A stretch of DNA of 64,000 bases, taken from contig NZ_CP126241.1 in assembly GCF_030142075.1 (NCBI RefSeq), positions 992,001 through 1,056,000 on the forward strand, given 5' to 3'. The notes beneath the pieces are model-generated. The model was not told where the DNA came from. It saw nothing but the letters and a program-made list of their open reading frames with translations, and made no database searches. This DNA comes from Arthrobacter sp. zg-Y20. GTDB lineage: Bacteria; Actinomycetota; Actinomycetes; Actinomycetales; Micrococcaceae. Position 1 is the first letter of the stretch. The number at the start of each line of letters is the position of its first letter. Shown here piece after piece: positions 39,215-51,936 of the stretch. Made by a program: the position numbers and the translations under genes.

Positions 39215-39451
39215 GGGTATCTCCTTAAGTACATCCGGACCACCGATTGGTCCGGCGTGGCTGTTTGTTGCCCGCCGGCCGGATTGGCCTGACAAGCAAA
39301 GACCCCGCCGGGCGGGACCGGGCTGGTCTGCAATTCACAGATATTCTCTGCAGTTCACAGGACCCGGACACCTGGGCGGGGCTATTCGTGGTTCCCATAC
39401 TAGTTTGCCTCCGGGCTTAACCCAAGATGCCGGGCTAAGACGGTCCGGCGG
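39215..39451. promoter_or_regulatory. greA upstream region
   Basis: 237 bases between greA and the DUF4307 stop, with no gene. Contains partly complementary G/C runs (CCCCGCCGGGCGGG near 39,303 and GGGCGGGGC near 39,373) and no clear promoter. Nothing else is seen. Confidence 0.4.
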
Positions 39452-39916
39452 CTACTCGCCGGATCCCTCCACGAGCCAGCATGAGCCGACACCGCCGGTA
39501 ACGCCGGGGGAATCGATGCGCAGCTCCTGCTTCTGGGCGCTGCTGGCGGGCACATCCGGACCCAGGATCACTGTTTTCCAACCCACGACGGCGTAGCTTT
39601 CGTTGAGCACCTGCACCGCGCAGGCCGCTGTTGAGCCGGGGGTTTTATCCACCCGGAAATCCACCACAGCGCGGCCTTCTTCCGGGAAGGAAAAACCGAC
39701 GTCTTTGGACGTCACCGTACCTGCGGAAGAGGGGATGTTCATCAGGGCGGCCACTACGACGGCGGCGGCCACGGCGACCGAGGAAATGATGATGCCGGCC
39801 CGCCGGGACAGGCGCCGCTTTGGAGCGCCGTAGCGATTGGCTAATCTGGACTCGGACGTGGAAACGTCCGGCTGCTGGGGTGCCGACTTCTCGGGCTGAC
39901 CAAACGGTGTGCTCAC
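39452..39916 (-). CDS. DUF4307 membrane-anchored protein
   Basis: 154 aa. A polar N-terminus is followed by a basic stretch (KRRLSRRAG), one transmembrane helix (IIISSVAVAAAVVVAALM) and an extracytoplasmic beta domain with DVGFSFPEEGRAVVDFRV, matching DUF4307. It is divergent from mca with 56 bases between starts. The same neighbour order is known in mycobacteria. Function unknown. Confidence 0.9.
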   Translation of the reverse strand: MSTPFGQPEKSAPQQPDVSTSESRLANRYGAPKRRLSRRAGIIISSVAVAAAVVVAALMNIPSSAGTVTSKDVGFSFPEEGRAVVDFRVDKTPGSTAACAVQVLNESYAVVGWKTVILGPDVPASSAQKQELRIDSPGVTGGVGSCWLVEGSGE

Positions 39917-39972
39917 ATGCCTATTTTAGCCGCCGATTCCACCGCCACATTCCGCTGACCACAGGAGTTGCC

Positions 39973-40890
39973 TTGTCTGCCCCCGATAGCACCACATCAC
40001 GGCCCGCCGAGCCGCTGCGCCTGCTCGCAGTGCACGCCCATCCCGACGACGAGGCGAGCAAAGGCGCAGCCATGATGGCCGCTTACGCAGCCGCCGGCGT
40101 CGAAGTCATGGTGGCTACCTGCACGGGCGGTGAACAGGGCTCGATCCTTAACCCCGGAGCGGAGAACGATCCTGCGGGCAAACGCGACCTCGCCGGGCTG
40201 CGGCGCCGGGAAATGGCCGCCTCCCAGGCCGCCCTGGGTATTCACCACCGCTGGCTGGGCTTTGCCGACTCCGGTCTGCCCGAGGGTGATCCGCTTCCTG
40301 ACCTGCCCTTCGGGTGCTTTGCACTGCAGCCGCTGGAACGGGCTGCCGCGCCGCTGGTGAAGCTCGTCCGGGAGTTCAGGCCGCATGTGATTGTCAGCTA
40401 CGACGAAAACGGCGGCTACCCGCACCCCGACCACATCATGGCGCACAAGGTGGCGGTGGAGGCCTTCGAAGCTGCCGGCGACCCGGAACGCTACCCGGGC
40501 ACCGGGCCGGCCTGGGAGCCGCTGAAGCTGTACTACGACCGCGCCTTCAACCCCGAACGTTTCCGCGCCCTGCACTTCGCCCTGGAGGAAGCAGGACTGC
40601 AGTCCCCGTATGCCGAGCGGATCGCCGCCTCGCAGGAGACCGACACGGAGGGCCACCAGCCGCCGGTACCAACCCATCCCACCACCACGCAGATTGAATG
40701 CGGGGACTTTTTCGAGGTCCGGGACCAGGCGCTGCGCAGCCACCGCACCCAGGTGGACCCCGACGGCTTCTTCTTCGCGGTCAGCGCGGACATGCAGCGC
40801 AAGGTCTGGCCGTGGGAGGACTACTCCCTGATCGAGTCCAGGGTGGAAACCGAACTCCCCGAGACCGACCTGTTTGCTGGCATACGATAG
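39973..40890 (+). CDS. mca: Mycothiol S-conjugate amidase
   Basis: 305 aa from the TTG at 39973 with AGGAG upstream. LmbE-like zinc site: AHPDDE at 22-27 and, later, GGYPHPDHIMAH. Lys30 after HPDDEASKGA is Mca-like (the deacetylase MshB has Ser). Mca cleaves mycothiol S-conjugates, releasing a mercapturic acid for export, a detoxification route of actinobacteria. Synteny with greA, DUF4307 and the genes to the right supports Mca over MshB. Confidence 0.92.
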   Translation: MSAPDSTTSRPAEPLRLLAVHAHPDDEASKGAAMMAAYAAAGVEVMVATCTGGEQGSILNPGAENDPAGKRDLAGLRRREMAASQAALGIHHRWLGFADSGLPEGDPLPDLPFGCFALQPLERAAAPLVKLVREFRPHVIVSYDENGGYPHPDHIMAHKVAVEAFEAAGDPERYPGTGPAWEPLKLYYDRAFNPERFRALHFALEEAGLQSPYAERIAASQETDTEGHQPPVPTHPTTTQIECGDFFEVRDQALRSHRTQVDPDGFFFAVSADMQRKVWPWEDYSLIESRVETELPETDLFAGIR

Positions 40891-40952
40891 GGGCTGGGGA
40901 CGTCTGATCCGCTGCCGTCTCGGCACAGAGTGAGCTTAGAGAGAGATATACC

Positions 40953-41282
40953 GTGAACTTCCTGTACAGCCTGCCTCTTGCCGTCACCCCGGCACCCGAT
41001 GAAACGCTTGCGCCGGGGGTGGACCCGAAGGACGTCACGCCGGGCTTGCTGGGCTTCATTTTCACCCTGTTTATGGTGATTGCGATCATCTTCCTGATCC
41101 GCGACATGACCAAGCGCATCCGCCGCGTCCGCTACCGCGAGCAGCTTGCAACGGAACTGCTCGAACGCGAAGCGGCAGCCGGACGCGGCGGGCGCACCGC
41201 CGCCCCTGCTTCCTCCGGGCAGACCCCGGCGGAAGGTTCGCACCCCTCAGACCCGGACAGCTCCGGGAAGCACCTGCATTAG
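40953..41282 (+). CDS. Small single-span membrane protein
   Basis: 109 aa from a GTG at 40953. An extracytoplasmic N-terminus is followed by one helix ([19 protein letters not shown]) and a basic cytoplasmic tail ([20 protein letters not shown]) ending in a disordered Ser/Pro region. It lies between mca and the DUF255 gene, as in M. tuberculosis (Rv1083 from memory). Function unknown. Confidence 0.85.
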   Translation: MNFLYSLPLAVTPAPDETLAPGVDPKDVTPGLLGFIFTLFMVIAIIFLIRDMTKRIRRVRYREQLATELLEREAAAGRGGRTAAPASSGQTPAEGSHPSDPDSSGKHLH

Positions 41283-41293
41283 GAGTACCAACC

Positions 41294-43444
41294 ATGGCCG
41301 GGAGACTGCGGGACCAGGCATCGGCGTATCTGCGCCAGCACGCTGATAACCCGGTGGACTGGTGGCCCTTCGGCGAGGAAGCCTTCGCCGAAGCACGCCG
41401 CCGCAATGTCCCGGTATTTATCTCGGTGGGGTACGCCGCATGCCACTGGTGCCACGTCATGGCCCATGAGTCCTTTGAGGACGCCGCAACGGCGGCTTAC
41501 CTGAACGAGCACTTCGTCTCGGTGAAGGTGGACCGGGAAGAACGGCCCGACGTCGACGCCGTGTACATGGCCGCCACGCAGGCCCTGACCGGGCAAGGCG
41601 GATGGCCCATGAGCGTCTTCACCCTGCCGGACGGCCGAACCTTCTACGCCGGCACCTACTTCCCGCCGCAGCAGCTGCAGGGGGTGCCCGCGTTCCGGCA
41701 GGTACTTGAAGCTGTTTCTTCGGCGTGGCGGGACCGGCCGGAGGAAGTGGAAACCAGCGCGGCGCAGATTGCCGCCCACCTGGCCTCGGCCCAGGACGGG
41801 AACCGGCGCCTGGTAGGAGCTCTGGACCTCGTTCCCGGCTCCTCCGGCGCCTTGTCGCCGGAGGTGCTGCCGGCCGCCGTCGCAGCGGTTGGGGAGCAGG
41901 AAGACACCCGCTTCGGCGGGCTGGGCGGCGCCCCGAAGTTCCCGCCGTCGCCGTTGCTGCGTTTCCTGCTCACCTACGGAGCCGGCGGCGGGGCCGGGTC
42001 CGGCGCCGCTGCCGCCCTGGCGGACCGCACGCTTGAAACCATGGCCCGCAGCGCACTGTATGACCAGCTGGAAGGCGGCTTCGCCAGATACACGGTGGAC
42101 CGCGCCTGGTCCGTGCCTCACTTCGAGAAGATGCTCTACGACAACGCCCAGCTCCTGCGGCTCTACGCGCACTGGAGCCGCTTGGCGCCCGCCCCGGCCC
42201 AGCGGCGTCTCGCCCTGCGGGTCAGCACCGATACTGCCGGCTGGTTGGCCAAACGCCTCCTGGTGGACGGCGGGGGATTTGCTTCGTCCCTGGACGCCGA
42301 CACCGTGGTGGACGGCCGGCGCCGGGAAGGAGCCACCTACGTCTGGACCGGCGAGGAACTGCGAGCCGTACTGGCCCGGGCGGGTGCCGGCACCGAGGCA
42401 GACGCAGTGCTGGATCTTCTGGACTTGGAGACCGGGCGGATGGAGGAGGGCGAATCCACCCTGCATTTCGGGCGAAGCCTCGACCCGGAAGAGGAGCAGC
42501 TGTGGCTGCGCTGGAGCCCGGCCCTGCTGGCGGCGCGCGACTCGCGGCCGCAACCCGAACGCGACGACAAGGTGGTGGCGGGCTGGAACGGACTGGCTAT
42601 CGCTGGCCTGGCCGACGCAGCCCTGGCCTTGGCGGACGCTGACGACGCCGGCGCGGGCGCCGAGTCCCTGCCCCATGCCGAGGCCCTGAACCTGGCCCGG
42701 AACGCGGCGGAGTACCTGCTGCGCGTCCATTATCGGGACGGGGTCCTCATCCGGGTGTCGCACAACGGCACGGCCCGGGGGATCGAAGGGCTGCTCGAGG
42801 ACTACGCCGGGGTGGCCGAGGGCCTGTTCGCCCTCTTCGCAGCCACCGGGGAAGAGCGCTGGTACCGTGCAGCCGAGGAACTGGTCCTGGCCGCCGAACA
42901 GCGGTTCATCACCGACGGCGTCCTGCAGGACACCGCGGTGCGTACCGGACAGCTCTCTGCGGCGCAGGGAGCGGTGGCCTCCGCGGACCCGCTGGACGGG
43001 CCTGCTCCGAGCGGTACCGCGCTGTTCGCCGGTGTGCTGGTGACCTACGCCGCCTATTCCGGTTCCTCCCGGCACCGCGCCCTGGCCGAGGCACTCGTGG
43101 CCCATGTGCAGGTGGTGGGAGCCCGTGCGCCCCGCGCCGGCGGTTGGGCGCTCTCGGTTCTGGCCCAGGCGCTGGAGGGGCCGCGGGAACTGGCCGTAAC
43201 CGGCACCGACGCGGAGCTGGTGCAGCACCTGCTTCGGACAGGCAGGGCCGCCGGCGGACCGGCCGTGGTGACGGCCTTCAGGGAGGGTGCGGGCACCGGT
43301 GGAGACTCCGCCGTCCCGTTGCTAAGGGACCGCGGAGCGCCGGACGGCTCAGCCCTGGCCTACTTGTGCCGCGGCATGGTCTGCAGCCGGCCGGTGTCTG
43401 ATCCGGAAGCGTTGGCCGAACAGTTCGGGAACCGGCAGCCCTAG
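41294..43444 (+). CDS. Thioredoxin-domain (DUF255/YyaL) protein
   Basis: 716 aa. N-terminal thioredoxin-like domain with [20 protein letters not shown], the CxxC redox motif. The central and C-terminal parts form an alpha/alpha toroid resembling glycosidases ([40 protein letters not shown]). The family also occurs in fungi and humans (SSP411). Its substrate is unknown. It ends in a 4-base stop overlap with the convergent hemolysin III gene. Confidence 0.92.
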   Translation: MAGRLRDQASAYLRQHADNPVDWWPFGEEAFAEARRRNVPVFISVGYAACHWCHVMAHESFEDAATAAYLNEHFVSVKVDREERPDVDAVYMAATQALTGQGGWPMSVFTLPDGRTFYAGTYFPPQQLQGVPAFRQVLEAVSSAWRDRPEEVETSAAQIAAHLASAQDGNRRLVGALDLVPGSSGALSPEVLPAAVAAVGEQEDTRFGGLGGAPKFPPSPLLRFLLTYGAGGGAGSGAAAALADRTLETMARSALYDQLEGGFARYTVDRAWSVPHFEKMLYDNAQLLRLYAHWSRLAPAPAQRRLALRVSTDTAGWLAKRLLVDGGGFASSLDADTVVDGRRREGATYVWTGEELRAVLARAGAGTEADAVLDLLDLETGRMEEGESTLHFGRSLDPEEEQLWLRWSPALLAARDSRPQPERDDKVVAGWNGLAIAGLADAALALADADDAGAGAESLPHAEALNLARNAAEYLLRVHYRDGVLIRVSHNGTARGIEGLLEDYAGVAEGLFALFAATGEERWYRAAEELVLAAEQRFITDGVLQDTAVRTGQLSAAQGAVASADPLDGPAPSGTALFAGVLVTYAAYSGSSRHRALAEALVAHVQVVGARAPRAGGWALSVLAQALEGPRELAVTGTDAELVQHLLRTGRAAGGPAVVTAFREGAGTGGDSAVPLLRDRGAPDGSALAYLCRGMVCSRPVSDPEALAEQFGNRQP

Positions 43445-44193
43445 TGGCCCGCGCCGAGCACGGCGGACATGATTGCCACGTAGTGGCACGCGAACCCTGC
43501 CAGTGTGAAGGCATGGAAGATTTCATGGAAGCCGAACCATTCCACTGACGGGTTGGGGCGCTTCATTGCGTAGATGACCGCTCCGGCAATGTACATGGCT
43601 CCTCCCACGCAGATGAGCCATGCAGCCGCCGGGCTCGCACGGTAGAAGTCGGGAATGTAGAAGAGCGCGGCACAGCCCAGCGCAATGTAGACCGGGGTGT
43701 ACAGCCAGCGCGGCGCGTTCAGCCACAGCAGCCGGAAGGCGACGCCCACCAGTGCGCCGGCCCAGATCAGCCACAGCAGGGTTGTCGCGCTTCCCCGGGG
43801 CAGCAGTGCCCAAGCCAGGGGGGTATAGGAACCTGCAATCACCAGCATGATGTTGGTGTGGTCCAGGCGCTTGAGTACCTTCTTGACCTTGGGTGACCAG
43901 TTGCCGCGGTGATAGACGGCGCTCACGCCGAACAGCAGTACACCGGTAAAAGCGTAGACAGCGGAGGCGATCCTGGTGCCGGTTGTGGGGGAGAGGATTA
44001 CCAGGACAATGCCTGCTGCCAGCGCAAGCGGCGCAGCACCTGCATGGAACCAGCCGCGCAGGCGCGGCTTGACTTCGAGTTCTTCGGCGAGGGATTCAAC
44101 CACACTTTCCAACGGGCCCGGGGCTACCCGGGAGTCGGGATCATGCTGAGCGGGGACGCCGTGTGGCCGTGCGGAAGATGATGACGAATCCAT
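43441..44193 (-). CDS. Hemolysin III / PAQR-family membrane protein
   Basis: 250 aa with seven predicted helices after a cytoplasmic N-terminus. PAQR metal ligands are visible: [32 protein letters not shown] with Asp and His, and a C-terminal [20 protein letters not shown] with the HxxxH pair. Members are integral-membrane hydrolases; true hemolytic action is unproven. Convergent with the DUF255 gene, the stop codons overlapping. Confidence 0.92.
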   Translation of the reverse strand: MDSSSSSARPHGVPAQHDPDSRVAPGPLESVVESLAEELEVKPRLRGWFHAGAAPLALAAGIVLVILSPTTGTRIASAVYAFTGVLLFGVSAVYHRGNWSPKVKKVLKRLDHTNIMLVIAGSYTPLAWALLPRGSATTLLWLIWAGALVGVAFRLLWLNAPRWLYTPVYIALGCAALFYIPDFYRASPAAAWLICVGGAMYIAGAVIYAMKRPNPSVEWFGFHEIFHAFTLAGFACHYVAIMSAVLGAGH

Positions 44194-44371
44194 AACGGAA
44201 ATTCTAACCTACGATCGGGTAACTTACGGTTGGGTAAGCGGGCGGCAGGGCCGGGTTGCGCGCTGCCGGGGCGAGCTAGCGGTAGCCTAGGAGAAGATTT
44301 TTTCTTCTTTAGGCAGACCCGGGCTGCAGCAGCCCGTCTGCTCCGCCCGGACCTGGCAGGTGAGGCAAGCT

Positions 44372-45133
44372 ATGAAATTCCCCGGTGTTGTCTACGCCCT
44401 CTACGAGCGTAAGCTCCGTCGGTCCCTCAGCGGGGCGCGGCTGCCCGAACACATCGGCGTGATGGTCGATGGAAACAGGCGGTGGGCGAAACTCGCCGGT
44501 GCTCCCACCAGCGACGGGCACCAGGCCGGAGCGGATAAAATCCTCGAATTCCTCGGCTGGTGCCAGGAACTCGGCGTCCGTATGGTCACTCTGTACATGC
44601 TCTCCACCGACAACCTTAACCGTGACGCTGGCGAGCTTGAACCGTTGCTGGACATCATCGGCAACACCTTGGACCGGCTGGGTGAAGAGGGCAACCTGCG
44701 GGTCCAGCCTGTGGGGGCCCTCGAGATCCTTCCCGAAAGGCTGGCGAAGCAGCTCACCGAACTCGGGAACAGCACCGGCGACGCCGACGGAATGCACGTG
44801 AACGTGGCCATCGGCTACGGCGGACGGCGGGAGATCGTTGACGCCGTCAAGGAACTGCTGCAGGACGCCGACAGCGAGGGCAAGACAATTACGGACGTCG
44901 CAGGCGAGATTTCGGTCACCCGGATTTCCGAGTACCTCTACACCCGCGGGCAGCCGGATCCGGAACTGGTCATCCGCACCTCCGGCGAGCAGCGGCTCTC
45001 CGGATTCCTGATGTGGCAAAGCGCGTACAGCGAGTTCTACTTCTGCGAAGCCCTGTGGCCGGATTTCCGGCGCGTGGACTTCCTGCGTGCCCTGCGTGAC
45101 TACGCCAGCAGGCAGCGGCGCTTCGGTTCCTGA
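44372..45133 (+). CDS. uppS: Isoprenyl transferase (cis-prenyltransferase, UppS-like)
   Basis: 253 aa from the ATG at 44372 (AGGTGAGG upstream). Cis-prenyl synthase motifs: GVMVDGNRRWAK with catalytic Asp, VTLYMLSTDNLNRD, VNVAIGYGGRREIVDAVKEL, PELVIRTSGEQRLSGFLMW and YSEFYFCEALWPDF. The neighbourhood matches that of M. tuberculosis Rv1086, a short-chain Z-FPP synthase. Chain length of the product is not decided by sequence alone. Confidence 0.93.
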   Translation: MKFPGVVYALYERKLRRSLSGARLPEHIGVMVDGNRRWAKLAGAPTSDGHQAGADKILEFLGWCQELGVRMVTLYMLSTDNLNRDAGELEPLLDIIGNTLDRLGEEGNLRVQPVGALEILPERLAKQLTELGNSTGDADGMHVNVAIGYGGRREIVDAVKELLQDADSEGKTITDVAGEISVTRISEYLYTRGQPDPELVIRTSGEQRLSGFLMWQSAYSEFYFCEALWPDFRRVDFLRALRDYASRQRRFGS

Positions 45134-45303
45134 CAGCCTTTCCCCGCGAAGAGCCTGGGGTCTTCCCCGGGGGAGGGCCGTGTCCTGCTGCCGCCCGGTA
45201 CCGGGCGGGCGTACTTTGGTGCTAGCGGTCAGCACGGAGCCGGCCGGAACGCAGCACAGTCCAGCAACCGGGGCCCGGGGGCGGCCCCTGATGGGAGTCC
45301 GCA

Positions 45304-46626
45304 GTGGCAGCTGACCAGTTTGTGCAGGCCTTGGAACGCACCACCTTTGTATTGGACACATCGGTACTGCTGTCCGATCCCCGGGCGATCCTGCGGTTCG
45401 CCGAACACGAAGTAATCCTCCCGCTGGTGGTCATCACCGAGTTGGAGCGCAAACGCCAGGACCCCGAGCTCGGGTACTTTGCCCGGAACGCCCTGCGGCT
45501 GCTCGATGAGCTGCGGGTGCAGCACGGCGGACTTGGCGCACCCATACCGCTGGGGGAGAGCGGCGGAGTCCTTAGAGTGGAACTGAACCACGTCTCCACC
45601 GACGTGCTGCCGGCCGGGATCCGGGGCAGCGACAATGACAGCAGGATCCTGGCGGTGGCCAAAAGCCTGGCCGATGAGGGCCGCAGCGTCACGGTGGTGT
45701 CCAAGGACCTGCCCATGCGGGTCAAGGCCTCGGCCGTGGGACTGGACGCGGACGAGTACCGCAACGGCCTGGTGCGCGATACCGGCTGGACCGGAGTGGC
45801 GGAACTGGAAATCTCTGACGCCGACATGGCGCTTCTGTATGACCACCAGCCGCTGTTCCACCCTGAGGCAGCGGATCTTCCGGTCAACACCGGAATGGTG
45901 CTGATGGCCGGGCGCGGCTCGGCCCTGGGCCGCGTAGGTACGGATAAGCGGCTGCGGCTGGTGCGCGGGGACCGGGATGTCTTCGGCCTGCACGGCCGGT
46001 CCGCGGAGCAGCGGCTGGCCATTGACCTGCTGATGGACCGGGAAGTGGGCATAGTATCCCTGGGCGGCAGGGCAGGGACCGGCAAATCCGCCCTGGCCCT
46101 GTGTGCCGGACTGGAGGCGGTCCTGGAGCGCCGGGAACACCGGAAGGTGGTGGTGTTCCGCCCCCTGTACGCGGTCGGCGGGCAGGAGCTGGGATATCTG
46201 CCCGGCTCCGAGTCGGAAAAGATGGGACCCTGGGGCCAGGCTGTGTTCGACACGCTGGAGGCACTGGTCTCGCCGGAAGTGGTGGAGGAGGTCCTGGACC
46301 GCGGCATGCTCGAGGTGCTGCCCCTGACCCATATCCGGGGCCGGTCCCTGCACGACTCCTTTGTGATCGTGGATGAGGCGCAGTCGCTGGAGAAAAACGT
46401 GCTGCTCACCGTGCTCTCCCGCATCGGCCAGAATTCCAAGGTCGTCCTGACGCACGACGTCGCGCAGCGGGACAACCTGCGCGTGGGCCGTCACGACGGC
46501 GTGGCAGCGGTGGTGGAAACGCTGAAGGGACACCCGCTGTTCGGGCACATTACGCTCACCCGGTCCGAGCGTTCCCCCATTGCGGCCCTGGTGACGGAAC
46601 TGCTGGAAGAGGGGCAGATCGGCTAG
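45304..46626 (+). CDS. phoH2: PIN-PhoH family protein (PhoH2)
   Basis: 440 aa from a GTG. N-terminal PIN RNase domain ([52 protein letters not shown]) with the acidic residues, and a C-terminal PhoH ATPase: [16 protein letters not shown] (Walker A) and [15 protein letters not shown] (Walker B). PhoH2 proteins are RNA helicase/RNases; in mycobacteria one acts as a toxin-antitoxin-like system. No small antitoxin ORF is obvious in the 170 bases upstream. Confidence 0.93.
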   Translation: MAADQFVQALERTTFVLDTSVLLSDPRAILRFAEHEVILPLVVITELERKRQDPELGYFARNALRLLDELRVQHGGLGAPIPLGESGGVLRVELNHVSTDVLPAGIRGSDNDSRILAVAKSLADEGRSVTVVSKDLPMRVKASAVGLDADEYRNGLVRDTGWTGVAELEISDADMALLYDHQPLFHPEAADLPVNTGMVLMAGRGSALGRVGTDKRLRLVRGDRDVFGLHGRSAEQRLAIDLLMDREVGIVSLGGRAGTGKSALALCAGLEAVLERREHRKVVVFRPLYAVGGQELGYLPGSESEKMGPWGQAVFDTLEALVSPEVVEEVLDRGMLEVLPLTHIRGRSLHDSFVIVDEAQSLEKNVLLTVLSRIGQNSKVVLTHDVAQRDNLRVGRHDGVAAVVETLKGHPLFGHITLTRSERSPIAALVTELLEEGQIG

Positions 46627-46686
46627 CTTGTCCACACCTGGAGGACGTCGCCTGCACAGCCCGGGCCCGGGGCATAGCGTGTAGCC

Positions 46687-47205
46687 ATGGCTGGCACACT
46701 GGCGGACTACTGGACTGCTCCCGGCGGCATGCATGCCGGCTGGCTGCTGGGCCTGGCGCTGGCATGGTTTACGGTGCTGGCCGTCCGCTTGAGCGCTGCC
46801 GATATCCGCACCCGGCGCCTGCCGGATGCGCTGGTGCTTCCCTCGTATCCCGTGGCTGGAGCCCTGCTGGCCGCCGCTGCGCTGGCCGTCGGGGAGTCCG
46901 GACGGATTGCCGGCATGCTGCTGGGTGCTGCTGGTCTGGGGGCCGGGTTTTTCGTCCTGCGGTTGCTGAATCCTTCCGGGCTGGGCCTTGGCGACGTCAA
47001 ACTGGCCGGGCTCCTGGGGCTCTACCTCGGTTTCCTTGGGCCGGGCCACGTGCTGGCGGGAACCATGGCTGCGTTTGTGTTCGGCGGGATATGGGGGCTG
47101 GGGCTGATCCTTTCCCGGCGCGGGACGGCATCCTCCACGTTGCCCTTCGGGCCGTTCATGCTCCTGGGTGCCGCCGCGGCTATGCTGGCGCCCGGCCTAC
47201 AGTAG
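46687..47205 (+). CDS. Prepilin-peptidase-like A24 protein (short form)
   Basis: 172 aa, all membrane. Two Asp residues of type IV prepilin peptidases are present: SAADIRTRRLPDALVLP and GLGLGDVKLAGLLG. The cytoplasmic methyltransferase domain of PilD is absent, leaving only the peptidase core, as in TadV/CpaA. No pilin genes lie nearby. It ends 4 bases before the NUDIX start. Confidence 0.85.
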   Translation: MAGTLADYWTAPGGMHAGWLLGLALAWFTVLAVRLSAADIRTRRLPDALVLPSYPVAGALLAAAALAVGESGRIAGMLLGAAGLGAGFFVLRLLNPSGLGLGDVKLAGLLGLYLGFLGPGHVLAGTMAAFVFGGIWGLGLILSRRGTASSTLPFGPFMLLGAAAAMLAPGLQ

Positions 47206-47209
47206 AGGC

Positions 47210-47680
47210 ATGCCTACTCCTGATTTTGTCCTGTCCCTGCGCGAGAGGATCGGACACGATCCGCTGTGGCTTCCCGGCGTGACCGCCGTCGTGTTCAACT
47301 CCGAGGGGCAGGTGCTGTTGGGCCGCCGCTCCGACAACGGCCGCTGGGCGCTGGTCACCGGCATGCTGGATCCGGGGGAGGAAGCAGGTCCCGGCGCCTT
47401 GCGCGAGGTCGAGGAGGAGACGGGGGTAAGGGCTGAAATCGAGCACCTGATCCATGTTGGCGCGCACGGCCCGGTCACCTTTCCCAACGGGGATGTATGT
47501 TCCTTCCTGAACCTGGCGTTCAAGTGCCGGTACGTTTCCGGCACGGCACGCGTGAACGACGACGAGTCCACCGAGGTGGGCTGGTACGCACTGGAGAACC
47601 TGCCGCCGCTGAGTGACCGGCACAAGATGCTCATCGACCTGGCGCTGACCGCCGACGGCGTGCCCGTCTTCCAGCGCTGA
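47210..47680 (+). CDS. NUDIX hydrolase
   Basis: 156 aa from the ATG at 47210. The Nudix box is complete: GMLDPGEEAGPGALREVEEE-TG (Gx5Ex7REVxEExG). Around it are WLPGVTAVVFNSEGQVLLGR and a beta-strand core. Probably a nucleoside-diphosphate-X hydrolase. Substrate not predictable. Closely follows the A24 gene. Confidence 0.93.
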   Translation: MPTPDFVLSLRERIGHDPLWLPGVTAVVFNSEGQVLLGRRSDNGRWALVTGMLDPGEEAGPGALREVEEETGVRAEIEHLIHVGAHGPVTFPNGDVCSFLNLAFKCRYVSGTARVNDDESTEVGWYALENLPPLSDRHKMLIDLALTADGVPVFQR

Positions 47681-47700
47681 GCAGGGCTTCCCAAGCAGTC

Positions 47701-47764
47701 GAACAACCGAACAGCCGAACAACTGAACAGCCGAACAACTGAACAGCCGAACAACTGAACAGCC
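47701..47764 (+). repeat. Tandem 8-mer/16-mer repeat (GAACAACY-GAACAGCC)
   Basis: Four 16-base units, each of two 8-base half-units GAACA(A/G)C(C/T), run head-to-tail from 47,701. The last half-unit is the 5' arm of the terminator hairpin that follows. It appears after the NUDIX gene, outside any coding sequence. Confidence 0.92.
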
Positions 47765-47810
47765 GAAAGGGGCCGCCCCGCAGCAGCGGGACGGCCCCTT
47801 TCGGCTGTTC
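47757..47810. terminator. Long hairpin terminator between the NUDIX and MFS genes
   Basis: GAACAGCCGAAAGGGGCCG (47,757-47,775) pairs over 19 bases with CGGCCCCTTTCGGCTGTTC (47,792-47,810). The loop holds a further small CCGC/GCGG stem. Bidirectional, serving the converging NUDIX and MFS genes. Confidence 0.9.
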
Positions 47811-47846
47811 CAACCCAGTTCCGGACGAAGAGCATCCCGGGGGCGG

Positions 47847-50301
<2,455 letters not shown>

Positions 50302-50317
<16 letters not shown>

Positions 50318-50337
50318 GCGGTAAATGTTTGCACTAT
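50302..50337 (-). promoter_or_regulatory. Direct-repeat operator candidate at the tetR start
   Basis: TTGCACTAT occurs at 50,302-50,310 and 50,329-50,337, 27 bases apart (ATAGTGCAA on the coding strand). The pair brackets the chosen start codon, so the regulator could block its own transcription. Confidence 0.35.
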
Positions 50338-50375
50338 GGACTGGCATGTGCAAATTCCATCAGGGGACGGACGGG

Positions 50376-50406
50376 AAAGGGCACCCGGAAAAACCGGATG
50401 CCCTTT
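50376..50406 (-). terminator. Terminator downstream of fumC
   Basis: AAAGGGCAcCCGG and CCGGaTGCCCTTT pair except for one mismatch, loop AAAAA, with CCCTTTC-type ends. Confidence 0.72.
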
Positions 50407-50453
50407 CGCCGGAGCTGCGCGTGGCGTGCTGCAGGCGGCGTTTGTGCTGCCTG

Positions 50454-51875
50454 CTATGCCTGGGGCGGCTTCGTCATCGAGAGGACGTCCAGGGCCTTGT
50501 CCAACTGTTCCTCGGTCAGTTCGCCGCGTTCCAGGTAACCCAGGTCTTCGACGGCCTGACGGATGGTCTTGCCTTCCTTGACGGAGTACTTGGCGATCTT
50601 GGCCGCGTTCTCGTAGCCGATGAACTTGTTCAGCGGGGTGACGATGGACGGGGATGCTTCGGCGAGATAGCGGGCACGCTCAACGTTGGCTTCGATGCCG
50701 TCAATCATCTTGTCCGCCATTACGCGGGAAGAATTGGCCAGCAGCCGGATGGACTCCAGCAGGTTCGCGGCGATCACCGGGATGCCGACGTTGAGTTCAA
50801 AGTAACCGAACGTGCCGGCCCAGGCGACGGCGGCGTCGTTGCCTACTACCTGTGCGGCCACCTGCATAACGGCCTCGGAAATGACGGGGTTGACCTTGCC
50901 CGGCATGATCGAGGAGCCCGGCTGGAGGTCGGGAATGGCGATTTCGCCCAGTCCGGTGTTGGGGCCGGAGCCCATCCAGCGCAGGTCGTTGGCGATCTTG
51001 GTGAAGGATACGGCGATGGTGCGCAGCATGCCGGAAACCTCAACCAGGGCGTCACGGTTGGCCTGTGCCTCGAAGTGGTCGCGCGCTTCGGTCAGCGGCA
51101 GTCCGGTGTCGGCGGCCAGCAGTTCGATGACCCGCTGCGGGAATCCGGCCGGAGTGTTGATGCCGGTGCCGACGGCGGTGCCGCCAAGCGGGACCTCGGC
51201 CACGCGGGGGAGCGAGGCCTGCACCCGCTCGATGCCGTAGCGGACCTGGGCGGCGTACCCGCCGAATTCCTGGCCCAGCGTAACCGGCGTGGCATCCATC
51301 AGGTGGGTCCGTCCGGACTTAACCACGTCCTTGAACTCTTCGGCCTTGCGCTCCAGTGACGCGGCAAGGTGGTCAAGGGCCGGGATCAGGTTGTTGAGCA
51401 GTGCCGACGTAGCTGCCACGTGCACGGAGGTGGGGAAAACGTCGTTGGAAGACTGCGACGCGTTAACGTGGTCGTTCGGGTGGACGGTGGTTTCGCTGCC
51501 AGCGTCCCGCAAAGCACGGGTAGCCAGTTCGGCGAGGACCTCGTTGGTGTTCATGTTCGAGGATGTACCCGAACCGGTCTGGAAGACGTCGATGGGGAAG
51601 TGGCCGTCATGCATTCCAGTGGCGACGGCGTCGGCTGCCTTTTCAATGGCCCGGGCGCGCTCTTCGTCGAGCACCCCCAGTTCGGCGTTGGCAGTCGCAG
51701 CGGCCTTCTTGATCCGGGCGAGCGCTTCGATGTGCGAGGTTTCCAGCATGGTGCCGGAAATGGGAAAGTTCTCGACCGCGCGCTGCGTCTGTGCACGGTA
51801 AAGGGCGGCGGCCGGAACCCGGACCTCGCCCATGGTGTCGTGTTCGATGCGATATTCGGAGGTGTCAGAAGTCAT
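50454..51875 (-). CDS. fumC: Fumarate hydratase class II
   Basis: 473 aa from the ATG at 51875; a longer frame runs upstream without support. The superfamily signature [16 protein letters not shown] is present, with [18 protein letters not shown] and [14 protein letters not shown], the other active-site regions. Catalyses reversible fumarate-to-malate hydration in the TCA cycle. Class II needs no iron-sulfur cluster. It is followed leftwards by its own terminator. Confidence 0.96.
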   Translation of the reverse strand: MTSDTSEYRIEHDTMGEVRVPAAALYRAQTQRAVENFPISGTMLETSHIEALARIKKAAATANAELGVLDEERARAIEKAADAVATGMHDGHFPIDVFQTGSGTSSNMNTNEVLAELATRALRDAGSETTVHPNDHVNASQSSNDVFPTSVHVAATSALLNNLIPALDHLAASLERKAEEFKDVVKSGRTHLMDATPVTLGQEFGGYAAQVRYGIERVQASLPRVAEVPLGGTAVGTGINTPAGFPQRVIELLAADTGLPLTEARDHFEAQANRDALVEVSGMLRTIAVSFTKIANDLRWMGSGPNTGLGEIAIPDLQPGSSIMPGKVNPVISEAVMQVAAQVVGNDAAVAWAGTFGYFELNVGIPVIAANLLESIRLLANSSRVMADKMIDGIEANVERARYLAEASPSIVTPLNKFIGYENAAKIAKYSVKEGKTIRQAVEDLGYLERGELTEEQLDKALDVLSMTKPPQA

Positions 51876-51936
51876 GTCCCCAAGCCTAGTGTCCCGACCC
51901 GCCGCAGTAGAAACCGCTGCGCCGCAGCGCAAACCA

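Noticed and set aside
41279-43228. Long open frame (649 codons) on the minus strand
   Set aside because: It is antisense to the DUF255 gene, which has clear motifs; high GC leaves the complementary frame open.
45229-47049. Minus-strand open frames opposite phoH2
   Set aside because: PhoH2 has complete PIN and PhoH motifs on plus; the antisense frames have none.
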